Positions 46,481 through 55,362 are shown, counted from the stretch's first letter. The stretch is DNA of 64,000 nt from Clostridia bacterium (GCA_017935675.1 JAGBHE010000037.1:17244-81243); one strand, 5' to 3'. The notes: generated from the letters alone by a model not told the origin. Translations and numbers: made by a program.

Positions 46481-47195
46481 AAGCAAAATTGCCGCTGCGG
46501 TGCTCGTGCTCGTTTCAATGCTTCAGGCGCGGGCAGACTGTGCCGGAAGTGCGGCTCAATTTATACTCTCGGAAGATAACTGCGGAGCAAAAATAGTTGA
46601 AGCGACATCAGGTGTCGGAACACTTACAGCCTCGGCGGACGGGATTAATATGGAAGAAATACGGTGGGATGATGACCCTCTGCATTTAAATCCGCGTATG
46701 CAGGGGAAGAAGCTAAGCACAGGCTGGGATAAGGGCGGATATTGGCTTATTAAGTTTTCATCTGCGGGGCTTGACAATCTGACCTTCAGCGCGGATATGT
46801 ATTCATCGGGTAAAGGACCTGCGGAATTTATCATGAAATACAGCGTAAACGGAATAGATTTTATTGAGCTTCCCGAAAGCAGCGTTAAGCTGAGCGAGAA
46901 ATTGGCATCGGTATATTCCGAGGTTTCTCTGCCGGACGAGCTCAGCGATTCAGAAACCGTATATATAAAGCTTGAAATAAGCAAGGATATAAGCGTTAAA
47001 GGAAAATCAATAAAAGGTAAAAAGGATGGAAGCACATATATAAATAACATTATAATAACCGGTGACGGTGAAACGGAGGATAAAGAGGACGGAAAACAGC
47101 CGGAGCCCGAAAAAATCAGATATTTCAAATGGAGCTCCGACAAGATTTTGTCTGAATGGGGGAAAAAAACAGGGAAGTATATTGTACCGGGATAA
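46458..47195 (+). CDS. Small secreted protein with one beta-sandwich module
   Basis: 245 residues. A signal peptide (about 1-27) is followed by a single copy of the module seen three times in the 39918 protein: KYSVNGIDF, YSEVSLPDE and SETVYIKLEI, closing with YINNIIITG. A Glu/Lys-rich linker and a short aromatic tail (RYFKWSSDKILSEWG) end it. The start overlaps the previous gene by 23 bases, with GGAGGGAA inside that gene as ribosome site, so the genes are coupled. Function unknown; probable surface ligand-binding partner. Confidence 0.75.
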   Translation: MRFMFGNKSKIAAAVLVLVSMLQARADCAGSAAQFILSEDNCGAKIVEATSGVGTLTASADGINMEEIRWDDDPLHLNPRMQGKKLSTGWDKGGYWLIKFSSAGLDNLTFSADMYSSGKGPAEFIMKYSVNGIDFIELPESSVKLSEKLASVYSEVSLPDELSDSETVYIKLEISKDISVKGKSIKGKKDGSTYINNIIITGDGETEDKEDGKQPEPEKIRYFKWSSDKILSEWGKKTGKYIVPG

Positions 47196-47211
47196 TCTTC
47201 CGCTGAGCGAA

Positions 47212-47255
47212 AAAAAGCCTGCTTCGTGCAGATAGCTACACGAAGCAGGCTTTTT
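47212..47255. terminator. Bidirectional terminator between secreted-protein group and nrdJ
   Basis: AAAAAGCCTGCTTCGTG pairs perfectly with CACGAAGCAGGCTTTTT around a 10-base loop, giving T-runs in both directions. Confidence 0.92.
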
Positions 47256-47262
47256 GATAATA

Positions 47263-49530
47263 TTAAAGACATTTGCTCCAGCCGCAGTTTTTACAGATGT
47301 TGCAGCCGCCTTCAAAATACAGCTGTTCTCCGCATTCGGGACATGTCAGCTTGTGTCTTATTCCGGACACAACTTGCGGTGTAATCGGTTCTGCGGGGCG
47401 TTTTTCGGGATTTTCACTGAGCTCCTTCTGAACCTCGTTATACATGTCAAGAAGGGCGTTGCCTACAGCCATCGGGCAGCAAGCACCGGGACTTGTATCC
47501 TTCTTTGTTGAACGTCTTACCACATATGACGGACATGAGCCTGAGGAGTTGAGCTGATCTACAATTGTGTAGATATCTATACCGCCGCGGGCACATATTG
47601 AAATCATTCGGGAAAGCCCTATCATGAAATTATTGCAGCCGCCGGTTGAACCTTTGCTGAGATACGCCTCTACGAGAGCACCGGAATAAGGATCAAAAAG
47701 CGCGATGCAGTGCAGACTTCCGCAGCCGGTCATAAGCTTGCGTTTTTTACCTATAACATTATCGCATACCTGAACTATTTCTCCGCGATCAAGACCTTCG
47801 CCTGCAACCGGAAGCTTCTCATCATGACCTGACGGAGTGGTTGTAAGGACTCCGGCGCGTTTGCACCCGTCACGGAAAATAGTAATACCCTTAAGTCCTT
47901 TTTCGTAAGCGTACATATACAAATCCTCGGTTTCTTCAACAGTAAATTGTTCCGGTACATTTACTGTTGAAGATATGGAGGCGTCAATATGCGTCTGCCA
48001 CATTGACTGCATATCAATTCTCTGTCTGTAGTCAAGTGTCATTGCGGTAACAAAATATTCAGGGAGCTGAGAATCATCCTGCAAATCGTTTGCAGACATA
48101 TAATCCTGAACAATTTTTGTGTAAACCTTATAGTAAACATCACTGCCATGCAGAGATTCGGTTTTTCTCATATAATAATTAGCATATATGGGCTCAATTC
48201 CTCCGGAAATTCCAAGCATGGTGCTGAGCGTTCCCGTGGGAGCTATTGTAAGCAGCTGTGAGTTGCGCAGACCGTGCTTTTTAACAAGCTTCTTTGTTTC
48301 CTCAGAGGCGTTATACTGATAGTATTCGGATTTTTCAATGTCGCTTTCCTTGTATTCGGGAAATGCTCCGAATTCTGCCGCAAGACGGGCGGAAGCAGCA
48401 ATTGCAGAATCTGAAAGCAGTGCTCCGATTCGGTCGCAGAGCGATACTGCCGCGCCGCTTCCGTACCTTATGCCAAGCTTAATCAGCATATCGCCGAGAC
48501 CCATAATTCCAAGACCTATCTGCCGCCAGCGGGAAACGCTGTCCTTTTGCTCGTCAAGGGGGTGGAGAGGCTGTCCCTCGTCAAGAACCTCATTAAGCGC
48601 TCTGACTGATTTTGCCACGCAGTCGGAGAAATCATCAAAATCAAAATAAGAGTCTTCAGAAAACGGATTTTTTACAAAAGCGGCAAGATTTATGCTGCCG
48701 AGAAGGCAGCTGCCTCCGGCAGGGAGCGGTTCTTCAGCGCATGGGTTAACCCCCGCATATGAGAAATTGTCAGCGGCACTCAAAAGATTCCAGCTGGATA
48801 TCCTGTCCCAGAAAAGAGCGCCCGGTTCTGCAAAGTCCCAGTTGTTTTCCGCAAGCTTTCGGAACAGCTCCTTTGCCTCAACTTCTCTTTCAATCTGTTC
48901 GCCCGTAGCCTTTCGCTCATAATGCAATGTGTATTTTTCTCCGTTTTTAACCGCCTGCATAAAATCATCGTGAATACGTACGGAGATGTTTGCCTTAGTA
49001 ATTTTATTAAGATCGGTTTTAAGATCAATAAAGTCCTCAACATCGGGATGAGAACAGTCAAGAGATATCATCAGCGCACCGCGTCTTCCGTTCTGACCGA
49101 TAAGAGAGGTTGTGAGCGAATAAAGCTCCATGAATGAAACCGCACCGCTTGTCTGCTTTGCCGCATTGTTTATATGCGCACCCTTAGGGCTGAGCTTTGA
49201 TATATCAACTCCGCAGCCTCCGCCGTAGCTGTATGTGCGTGCAAGCTTTTTTGCGCATTCGAATATATCCTCAATACAGTCCTCGGGCGGCTCTACAACG
49301 TAGCAGTTTGAAAGAGTAACCTTGCGCCCCTCGTATTCAAGACCTCTGTTTGCTAAAATTCTGCCGCCGAAAAGAAACTTTTTTTCTTTAACAAGCCGGC
49401 GTACATCCTTGTTGCCTGCGCTTATCCTGTCAAGCCATTGCTCAAAAGATTCTTCTTTATCACGGTATTTGTTTTTCCAGATATCAATGCCGAGACGGTT
49501 TTCGCTGCCAAGCCATTCTTCAATTTCCAT
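47263..49530 (-). CDS. nrdJ: Adenosylcobalamin-dependent ribonucleotide reductase (class II)
   Basis: 755 residues from the ATG at 49530, preceded by AAGGAAAT; a longer frame would add a spurious hydrophobic N-terminus. Key signatures are NCYVVEPPED, GGGCGVDISKLSPKGA, the active-site NPCAEEPLPAGGSCLLGSIN and PTGTLSTMLGISGGIEP. A C-terminal Cys-rich tail (CPECGEQLYF...CNICKNCGW) shuttles reducing power or binds zinc. The enzyme makes deoxynucleotides using coenzyme B12 and needs no oxygen. Its own promoter and two NrdR-type boxes lie upstream; no cobalamin riboswitch was seen. Confidence 0.94.
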   Translation of the reverse strand: MEIEEWLGSENRLGIDIWKNKYRDKEESFEQWLDRISAGNKDVRRLVKEKKFLFGGRILANRGLEYEGRKVTLSNCYVVEPPEDCIEDIFECAKKLARTYSYGGGCGVDISKLSPKGAHINNAAKQTSGAVSFMELYSLTTSLIGQNGRRGALMISLDCSHPDVEDFIDLKTDLNKITKANISVRIHDDFMQAVKNGEKYTLHYERKATGEQIEREVEAKELFRKLAENNWDFAEPGALFWDRISSWNLLSAADNFSYAGVNPCAEEPLPAGGSCLLGSINLAAFVKNPFSEDSYFDFDDFSDCVAKSVRALNEVLDEGQPLHPLDEQKDSVSRWRQIGLGIMGLGDMLIKLGIRYGSGAAVSLCDRIGALLSDSAIAASARLAAEFGAFPEYKESDIEKSEYYQYNASEETKKLVKKHGLRNSQLLTIAPTGTLSTMLGISGGIEPIYANYYMRKTESLHGSDVYYKVYTKIVQDYMSANDLQDDSQLPEYFVTAMTLDYRQRIDMQSMWQTHIDASISSTVNVPEQFTVEETEDLYMYAYEKGLKGITIFRDGCKRAGVLTTTPSGHDEKLPVAGEGLDRGEIVQVCDNVIGKKRKLMTGCGSLHCIALFDPYSGALVEAYLSKGSTGGCNNFMIGLSRMISICARGGIDIYTIVDQLNSSGSCPSYVVRRSTKKDTSPGACCPMAVGNALLDMYNEVQKELSENPEKRPAEPITPQVVSGIRHKLTCPECGEQLYFEGGCNICKNCGWSKCL

Positions 49531-49549
49531 TTTTATCATTTCCTTCTTA

Positions 49550-49596
49550 ATTCTATATTTAGTGTCTGATATAACGCAAAACACAATATGTAGTAT
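49550..49596 (-). promoter_or_regulatory. Pair of NrdR-type boxes upstream of nrdJ
   Basis: On the minus strand, ATACTACATATTGTGT (49581-49596) and ACACTAAATATAGAAT (49550-49565) each match about 13 of 16 positions of the NrdR box ACACWATATATWGTGT. They are separated by 15 bases, so their starts are 31 bases apart, three helix turns, as required for NrdR binding. They lie between the promoter and the start codon. Confidence 0.75.
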
Positions 49597-49606
49597 TGCA
49601 AGTACA

Positions 49607-49635
49607 ATTATACATATTAACAGCCGATTTGTCAA
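49607..49635 (-). promoter_or_regulatory. Promoter of nrdJ
   Basis: On the minus strand TTGACA and TATAAT with a 17-base spacer. Confidence 0.88.
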
Positions 49636-49741
49636 TACCTGAAAATTAAAAAACGGAAAATGTTATCAAATTGTAACATTTCCCTTTTGAAGCTTTCGGA
49701 TTTGAATTTTTTATAAATTTTTTTATAAAGCTTAAAAATAC

Positions 49742-49770
49742 TTGACATTTTATTCGGAATGTGGTATATT
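49742..49770 (+). promoter_or_regulatory. Promoter of OLE RNA
   Basis: TTGACA and TATATT with a 17-base spacer. Transcription would start near 49778. Confidence 0.85.
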
Positions 49771-49777
49771 ATCATAT

Positions 49778-50387
49778 TGTAAGGTGCAGTATTCTAGTCA
49801 GTTCTTCTTATTCGTAAGACGGGCCTAAAAATCCGTAAAATGGCACATCGATGAAGTTCCTGGTGTTGGCTTTGAATGCCCAATTCGGGGCTGATGCTGG
49901 GAGTTAAGGCTTAGGGGCAGCTTTCAACGGCATGAAAACTCTGACCCCTTTTCCGCGGAGGCCTGTGACTGTGGCAACCTCTGACACATCAGAAGTGCAA
50001 GTTGTTACGGCACGGGGGGAAACCTGTCACTCGGTTAGTAGCCGTATCGGCGGTGAATGCTGGGGGCAGCGTAGCCAGCCTTGAGTGGGTATGGCGGATG
50101 AATGAACCACCCATGCATAATCTTCGGCCGGGATTTGCAATGGTATCGCATTTTGAAACCATGTCTGCAAAAGAGGATAAGGATAAGTTAGACTGCCGAG
50201 GAAATCTCCTAGACTGTTCGATTTTCGGGATGAATATGGGATTGCAATACGGACTCAGTGGCAGTCCGGTCTTGTCTGCGGTAACGCTGCAAAGTCTTCT
50301 TTAAAGGGAAACCGCCTGTCCGGCGACGGACGGGCAGAGGATTGGGAAAGCCTACCGGACCTAAGCCGTAAAATTTACCATATTCAT
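49778..50387 (+). ncRNA. OLE RNA (ornate, large, extremophilic)
   Basis: About 610 bases without a credible frame lie between a strong promoter and an oapA-like gene, which is the length and place of OLE RNA. The stretch is clearly richer in G and C than its flanks and full of stems, for example TACGGC/GCCGTA (50006-50046), GGACT/AGTCC (about 50250-50266) and GCCTGTCC/GGACGGGC (about 50311-50336). OLE RNAs are among the largest structured bacterial RNAs; they gather at the membrane with OapA and OapB and are linked to cold, alcohol and magnesium stress. Their genes are typically next to isoprenoid genes, as here (dxs, ispE). Ends are estimated from the promoter and the fall in GC content; the identity rests on size, context and structure, not on a covariance search. 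Confidence 0.82.
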
Positions 50388-50436
50388 TACCTTAATTTTT
50401 TTTAAATGCAGATTGCCTGCCTGAGGAGAGAATAAG

Positions 50437-51021
50437 TTGAAAAAAAATAATAAGCCCGGTAAAAACAGCTTCAAGGTTGCAAAGCCCACGCAGAATGTTT
50501 CAGGGAGCAGAGCGTGGACTATGATAGTAATTGTGCTGTCCTTTGTTTTGTCCGTCATATTCAGCGCTATTGCAACAGTATTGCTGTCAAGACTGGACAT
50601 TCTGTGGGCTTTTTTTATATTGCTTGCTATTATTGTAATAAATATATTGTTTGACATCATCGGTACAGCAACACAAACGGCGGAGGAGTCGCCCTTTCAT
50701 TCCCTTTCCTCAAGAAAGGTTAAGGGGGCAGCTGAAAGCGTAATGATTATACGTCACGCGCCGCAGATATCGAATATGTGCTGCGATTGTATGGGAGATA
50801 TAGCCGGAATTATAAGCGGAGCGGTAACAACGCTTATTGTGGCTGAGCTTGTGGCTGCGTTCGGCTGGGAGGGAATTTTACCCAGCCTGATTCTGACGGG
50901 TATAGTCAGCTCCCTTACTATCGGCGGAAAGGCATTTTTTAAGGTGATTTCAATCAGAAATTCAAATCACATTGTACTTTTTATGGGGCGAATAATAAGC
51001 TTTTTTATGCCGCGCAGATAA
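50437..51021 (+). CDS. oapA: OLE-associated membrane protein OapA
   Basis: 194 residues with a basic N-terminus and about four membrane segments (MIVIVLSFVLSVIFSAIATVLL, AFFILLAIIVINILFDIIG, DIAGIISGAVTTLIVAEL, LILTGIVSSLTIGG), between which lie charged segments rich in Ser and Arg. The FSAIATVLLS and SSRKVKGA pieces resemble the CNNM/DUF21 membrane domain to which OapA is related. OapA binds OLE RNA and brings it to the membrane. The start codon is TTG at 50437, with GAGGAG eight bases upstream; there is no ATG alternative. It follows the RNA by about 50 bases and precedes dxs by 18 bases. Confidence 0.82.
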   Translation: MKKNNKPGKNSFKVAKPTQNVSGSRAWTMIVIVLSFVLSVIFSAIATVLLSRLDILWAFFILLAIIVINILFDIIGTATQTAEESPFHSLSSRKVKGAAESVMIIRHAPQISNMCCDCMGDIAGIISGAVTTLIVAELVAAFGWEGILPSLILTGIVSSLTIGGKAFFKVISIRNSNHIVLFMGRIISFFMPRR

Positions 51022-51039
51022 TACGGAAGGATAATTATA

Positions 51040-52890
51040 ATGAGTATACTGGAACAAATATCATGCTCTGCTGATGTTAAAAAGCTTGATGAGCATGAAC
51101 GGATTGTTTTGTGTTCTGAAATCAGAGATTTTCTTATCGGTACAATTTCCGCAACAGGAGGTCACCTTGCGTCAAACCTTGGTATTGTTGAGCTGACTGT
51201 TGCGCTTCATACTGTTTTTGATATTCCTGTTGACAAGTTTGTATGGGATGTGGGTCATCAGTCATATGTGAACAAGCTTCTTACCGGAAGACGCGAGAAT
51301 TTCGGAAGTCTCAGAAAGTTCGGGGGAATGAGCGGATTCCCAAAAACATCGGAATCCGATGCCGATGTATTCAACACCGGTCACAGCTCAACATCAATAT
51401 CTGCGGCTGTCGGGCTTGCAAGAGCGCGTGATTTGTCTGGGGGGAAGTATTTTGTCGGAGCGGTTTTCGGAGACGGCGCGCTTACGGGCGGCATGATGTA
51501 TGAGGCTATGAACGATGCCGGCAGAATGAAAAGCCCGCTTATTCTTATATTGAATGATAATAATATGTCTATATCAAAGAATGTGGGTTCAATTTCAAAA
51601 TACCTGAGAGCACTTCGGATCACACCCGGATATTCAAGAATAAAAACATATGTGGAGAAGGCATTTGATTCGATTCCCGTGTTCGGCGAAGCTATGGGGA
51701 GGATTGTATCGATTATTAAGCACAGGCTGACGAGAATGATTCTTCCCGCAAATATGTTTGAGAATTTCGGATTTGAATACTACGGTCCTGTAGACGGACA
51801 TAATTTAAGTCAGCTTATTAATGTTTTTGAACGGGCGAAGGCTGAGCAAAAGCCTGTTTTTATTCATGTGCGCACAAAAAAAGGCAAGGGATATCTTCCT
51901 GCCGAGCAGCATCCTGACAGCTTCCACGGGGTGGGGCCCTTTATCCGTGAAACGGGAGAGATGAAAGCGTATGCAAGGGATTATTCAGCTGTTTTCGGAG
52001 ATAAGCTTTTCGGTATGGCGCAGGAAAATGCAAAAATCGTCGGAATTACAGCGGCTATGCCGATAAGTACGGGAATGGACAGGTTTTCAAAGTACTTCAG
52101 AGACAGATTTTTTGATGTGGGAATAGCCGAGCAGCATGCTGTTACAATGGCGGCAGGTCTTGCGCGGGGGGGATATATACCTGTGTTCCCGGTGTATTCT
52201 TCGTTCCTGCAAAGGGCATATGATCAGCTTCTCCATGATGTATGTCTGCAAAAGCTTCATGTGGTGTTTGCTGTTGACAGGGCGGGGATTGTCGGAGCGG
52301 ACGGCGAAACCCACCAGGGAATTTATGATATAGCTTTTTGTTCGTCAATGCCGTACATGAGTATTTTGTCTCCCGCAAGCTTTACAGAGCTTGAAGAAAT
52401 GCTTGATTATGCCGTGAACCGCCATAACGGACCGATTACCGTGCGGTATCCGAGAGGCACAGAGCAGTGCACGGCGCATATGCGGCATTTTGAATTCGGA
52501 AAGGCATATGTATTGTCAGAGGGCGACGGTATTACGATATATACCACAGGCCGCATGACAGCAACGGCGGAAAAAGTGCGCGATATGCTGGGCGGCGCGG
52601 CGAAAATTGTTTCTGTACCGACTGTCAAACCTCTTGATGAGAAAACGATACTTGATAATGTTTCCGATGTATGCTGTGTTCTTGAGGACGGAATTAAGTC
52701 GGGAGGCTTCGGCAGTGCTGTTGCAGAGGTGTTTGCAAGGGAAGGAATAGCCTCAAGGCTGATACTTTTCGGTTTTCCGGACGAGCCTGTGGTACACGGA
52801 AGCATAGAAGAGCTTGACAGAAAATACGGACTTGATGCTGAAGGAATATTTAATGTACTCAGCAATACTAAGGGAGTGAACCTTACTTGA
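51040..52890 (+). CDS. dxs: 1-deoxy-D-xylulose-5-phosphate synthase
   Basis: 616 residues. The thiamine-diphosphate site is visible as FGDGALTGGMMYEAMNDAG...NDNNMSIS, with the early GGHLASNLGIVELTVALH and the transketolase-like DVGIAEQHAVTMAAGLA and DRAGIVGADGETHQG. It condenses pyruvate and glyceraldehyde 3-phosphate, the first step of the MEP isoprenoid pathway. The RBS is AAGGA. Its stop overlaps the TTG start of the tlyA-like gene, so the two are coupled. In this operon oapA precedes it and ispE follows two genes later. Confidence 0.95.
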   Translation: MSILEQISCSADVKKLDEHERIVLCSEIRDFLIGTISATGGHLASNLGIVELTVALHTVFDIPVDKFVWDVGHQSYVNKLLTGRRENFGSLRKFGGMSGFPKTSESDADVFNTGHSSTSISAAVGLARARDLSGGKYFVGAVFGDGALTGGMMYEAMNDAGRMKSPLILILNDNNMSISKNVGSISKYLRALRITPGYSRIKTYVEKAFDSIPVFGEAMGRIVSIIKHRLTRMILPANMFENFGFEYYGPVDGHNLSQLINVFERAKAEQKPVFIHVRTKKGKGYLPAEQHPDSFHGVGPFIRETGEMKAYARDYSAVFGDKLFGMAQENAKIVGITAAMPISTGMDRFSKYFRDRFFDVGIAEQHAVTMAAGLARGGYIPVFPVYSSFLQRAYDQLLHDVCLQKLHVVFAVDRAGIVGADGETHQGIYDIAFCSSMPYMSILSPASFTELEEMLDYAVNRHNGPITVRYPRGTEQCTAHMRHFEFGKAYVLSEGDGITIYTTGRMTATAEKVRDMLGGAAKIVSVPTVKPLDEKTILDNVSDVCCVLEDGIKSGGFGSAVAEVFAREGIASRLILFGFPDEPVVHGSIEELDRKYGLDAEGIFNVLSNTKGVNLT

Positions 52891-53693
52891 GTAAAATCAG
52901 ACTTGACGTTTATCTTGCGGAGCATGGGCTTACGGAAAGCCGTGAGCGGGCAAAAGCTCTTATAATGGCGGGACAGGTGTATGTTGATAATCAGAAAGCC
53001 GATAAGGCAGGATTTATGGTGGACGAAAGCGGCGGAAAGGTTGAAATCCGCGGTGAGCAGCTTCGCTACGTAAGCCGCGGCGGTCTTAAGCTTGAAAAGG
53101 CTATGAAGGAATTCCCCGTATGCCTTGAAGGGGTGTGCGCTATGGATATCGGAGCATCAACCGGGGGTTTTACAGACTGCATGCTGCAAAACGGTGCAAG
53201 AAAGGTTTTTGCTGTCGATGTCGGCTACGGTCAGTTTGCATGGAAGCTTCGTAATGACAGCCGTGTGGTTAATATGGAAAGGACAAACATACGTTATGTT
53301 ACGCCTGAGGATATCGGAGAAAAGCTGGATTTCGCCTCGATTGATGTATCCTTTATTTCATTGAAGCTTGTGCTTCCCGTTGCGTACCGTCTGCTTGGCG
53401 AGAATGGTCAGCTTGTTGCGCTTATCAAGCCGCAGTTTGAGGCGGGCAGGGGACAAGTAGGCAAAAAGGGTGTTGTGCGTGACAGCGCCGTTCATGAAGC
53501 CGTTATAAAGCAGGTCATCGGATATGCGGAGGAATGCGGATTTTTTGTATCAGGGCTGTCTTATTCACCAATCAGGGGCCCGGAGGGCAATATTGAATAT
53601 CTTGCATGGCTTACAAAGACGGATAAAGGTTTTACGATAGATGATAAATTTATCAGTGAGCTTGTGGCTTGTTCTCATGATAATTTGAAATGA
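52887..53693 (+). CDS. tlyA: TlyA-family rRNA 2'-O-methyltransferase
   Basis: 268 residues. An N-terminal S4 RNA-binding domain (IRLDVYLAEHGLTESRERAKALIMAGQVYVD) is followed by a methyltransferase fold (AMDIGASTGGFTDCML, VFAVDVGYGQFAWKLR) with the K-D-K-E-type catalytic residues in RYVSRGGLKLEKAM and ALIKPQFEAG. TlyA methylates 2'-hydroxyls of rRNA cytidines; some homologues act as haemolysins. The start is TTG at 52887, overlapping the dxs stop as TTGA, with AGGGAG upstream. Confidence 0.9.
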   Translation: MSKIRLDVYLAEHGLTESRERAKALIMAGQVYVDNQKADKAGFMVDESGGKVEIRGEQLRYVSRGGLKLEKAMKEFPVCLEGVCAMDIGASTGGFTDCMLQNGARKVFAVDVGYGQFAWKLRNDSRVVNMERTNIRYVTPEDIGEKLDFASIDVSFISLKLVLPVAYRLLGENGQLVALIKPQFEAGRGQVGKKGVVRDSAVHEAVIKQVIGYAEECGFFVSGLSYSPIRGPEGNIEYLAWLTKTDKGFTIDDKFISELVACSHDNLK

Positions 53694-53702
53694 GGTACTG
53701 TA

Positions 53703-54587
53703 ATGAATATTTCGGATGCATGTATTGTTATGAACGAACGTGTGATTTCAAAAGCTTTTGCAAAAATAAACCTAACCCTTGATGTCCTCGGAAAGCGTGC
53801 CGACGGATATCATGATATTGAAACCGTTATGCAGTCCGTGAGCCTTTTTGACCTTGTTATAATTGATAAAACGGCAGCGAAAGGCATAAGAATTACCACT
53901 AACATACGGAGCTTGCCTTGCAATGAGAAGAATATTGCATATAAGGCGGCGGCTTTGTTTTTCGAGGAGACAGGAGCGCCCGGCGGTGTTAAAATGCTGT
54001 TTCACAAAAATATTCCCATAGGCGCGGGGCTTGCCGGAGGAAGTGCCGACGGTGCCGCTGTGCTTGTTTCAATGAACAGGCTTTTCGGAAATCCGCTCAG
54101 TGATGAAAGGCTCCTTGAGCTTGGAGCGCGCATAGGCGCTGATGTCCCGTTCTGCATACGCTGCGGTGCGGCCGTTGCAAGGGGAATAGGTGAAAAGCTT
54201 TCCCCGGCGCCGCATATGCCGGGAATTCCGCTGCTTATAGTAAAGCCGAAGATAAGCATTTCCACTGCAGAAATGTATGAAGCTCTCGATGATGTTATTA
54301 TCACAAAACGGCCCGATACGGGAAGAATGCTTGAAGCTTTGCGCAGCGCTGCGGCGGAGAATGTAGCGGCAGAGCTTTGTAATGTTATGGAGCCGCCTGC
54401 CTGCGAAAAATATCCGGTTATAGGTGAGATTAAGAAAAAAATGCTCAGCTGCGGAGCTCTCGGCGCCGCAATGACGGGAAGCGGTTCGGCAGTATTCGGA
54501 ATTTTCGCATCGAAGCGGTCGGCTGACGCTGCGGTTTCGCATTTTTCCGGGGATTTTAAAAATATATATTCCGTAACAACAATATAG
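53703..54587 (+). CDS. ispE: 4-diphosphocytidyl-2-C-methyl-D-erythritol kinase
   Basis: 294 residues. The GHMP-kinase motif IPIGAGLAGGSADGAAVL and the start AKINLTLDVLGKRADGYHDIETVMQ are diagnostic of IspE, and GADVPFCIRCGAAVARGIGE is the substrate loop. It is the fourth step of the MEP pathway. It follows the tlyA-like gene by nine bases with GAGG as ribosome site. An N-terminal extension of about 17 residues precedes the core; a second Met at residue 10 is an alternative start. Confidence 0.95.
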   Translation: MNISDACIVMNERVISKAFAKINLTLDVLGKRADGYHDIETVMQSVSLFDLVIIDKTAAKGIRITTNIRSLPCNEKNIAYKAAALFFEETGAPGGVKMLFHKNIPIGAGLAGGSADGAAVLVSMNRLFGNPLSDERLLELGARIGADVPFCIRCGAAVARGIGEKLSPAPHMPGIPLLIVKPKISISTAEMYEALDDVIITKRPDTGRMLEALRSAAAENVAAELCNVMEPPACEKYPVIGEIKKKMLSCGALGAAMTGSGSAVFGIFASKRSADAAVSHFSGDFKNIYSVTTI

Positions 54588-54691
54588 GATATTGCCGAAT
54601 GTCTGAAAGGAATAGGAAACAGATATCCGTTTGTTTGCCTGAAGGACGTAAACGGCCCGGCAATCAGGCGGATTTAAGGGGGATATAATAA
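54588..54691. other. Gap between ispE and acetyltransferase gene
   Basis: The stretch has CCGTTTGTTTGCC...GTAAACGG, a loose stem without a T-run. No terminator or promoter is clear, so read-through from the ispE operon is possible. Confidence 0.35.
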
Positions 54692-55177
54692 ATGGAGACT
54701 ATTGTCAGAGAATATACAGATGCTGACCTTGAGGATATGCTTGCAATCTGGAATGAAATTGTTCTTGAAGGAGTTGCTTTTCCGCAGGAGGAGCCTTTAA
54801 ACAGAGAAACGGGCAGAGAGTTTTTCGCCTCCCAGTCATACTGCGGCGTTGCGGAGTGCGGCGGTGAAATACGGGGCTTGTACATACTTCATCCGAATAA
54901 TGTAGGCAGATGCGGTCATATATGCAACGCAAGCTATGCCGTAGGCTCCTCCTTCAGGGGTCTTCATATCGGTGAAAAGCTTGTGCTCGACTGCCTAAGA
55001 CAAGGAAAGCTTCACGGCTTTTCCGTGCTGCAGTTCAATGCCGTTGTTTCGACAAACCTTCATGCAAGACATCTTTACGAAAGGCTTGGCTTTACACAGC
55101 TCGGAACCATCCCCGGCGGCTTTCGCATGAAAGACGGAAGCTATGAGGATATATGTCCGTATTATCATTTACTTTGA
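54692..55177 (+). CDS. GNAT-family N-acetyltransferase
   Basis: 161 residues. The acetyl-CoA loop is seen at AVGSSFRGLHIGEKLV (R-G-x-x-I-G), preceded by the beta-strand GLYILHPNNVGRCGH and followed by QFNAVVSTNLHARHLYERLGF. These form the standard GNAT core. The substrate is unknown, with small metabolites or protein N-termini both possible. An AAGGGGG site precedes the ATG. A stem-loop with weak T-run follows its stop. Confidence 0.85.
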   Translation: METIVREYTDADLEDMLAIWNEIVLEGVAFPQEEPLNRETGREFFASQSYCGVAECGGEIRGLYILHPNNVGRCGHICNASYAVGSSFRGLHIGEKLVLDCLRQGKLHGFSVLQFNAVVSTNLHARHLYERLGFTQLGTIPGGFRMKDGSYEDICPYYHLL

Positions 55178-55200
55178 AAACATGACGTAAATATAAAAAA

Positions 55201-55228
55201 GGGGCTGCTGCGTTAAGCAGTTAGCCCC
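55201..55228 (+). terminator. Probable terminator after acetyltransferase gene
   Basis: GGGGCT-CTGC pairs with GCAG-AGCCCC across a short loop; AAAAA precedes it but only a weak T-rich run follows. Confidence 0.5.
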
Positions 55229-55362
55229 ATTGTATCGTGCGAATAAATTGTATAAAATTTTCGCATTAGCTTTAGATTATTCGTGATTTAAGAATACTAT
55301 TGCTGTTATGCTCAAAACTAACTAATTTTTTCATGCATTTTCACGAATGCTGCAATGTCTTA

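Noticed and set aside
46556..47272. 238-codon antisense frame over the small secreted protein
   Set aside because: The plus frame has a signal peptide and homology to the neighbouring gene; the antisense frame has neither and crosses the terminator.
49531..49741. Cobalamin riboswitch before nrdJ
   Set aside because: The leader is only about 70 bases and shows no B12-box; the NrdR-type boxes explain it better.
50002..50304. A 100-codon open frame
   Set aside because: It lies wholly inside the OLE RNA region, has no ribosome site, and its composition follows the structured RNA rather than a protein.
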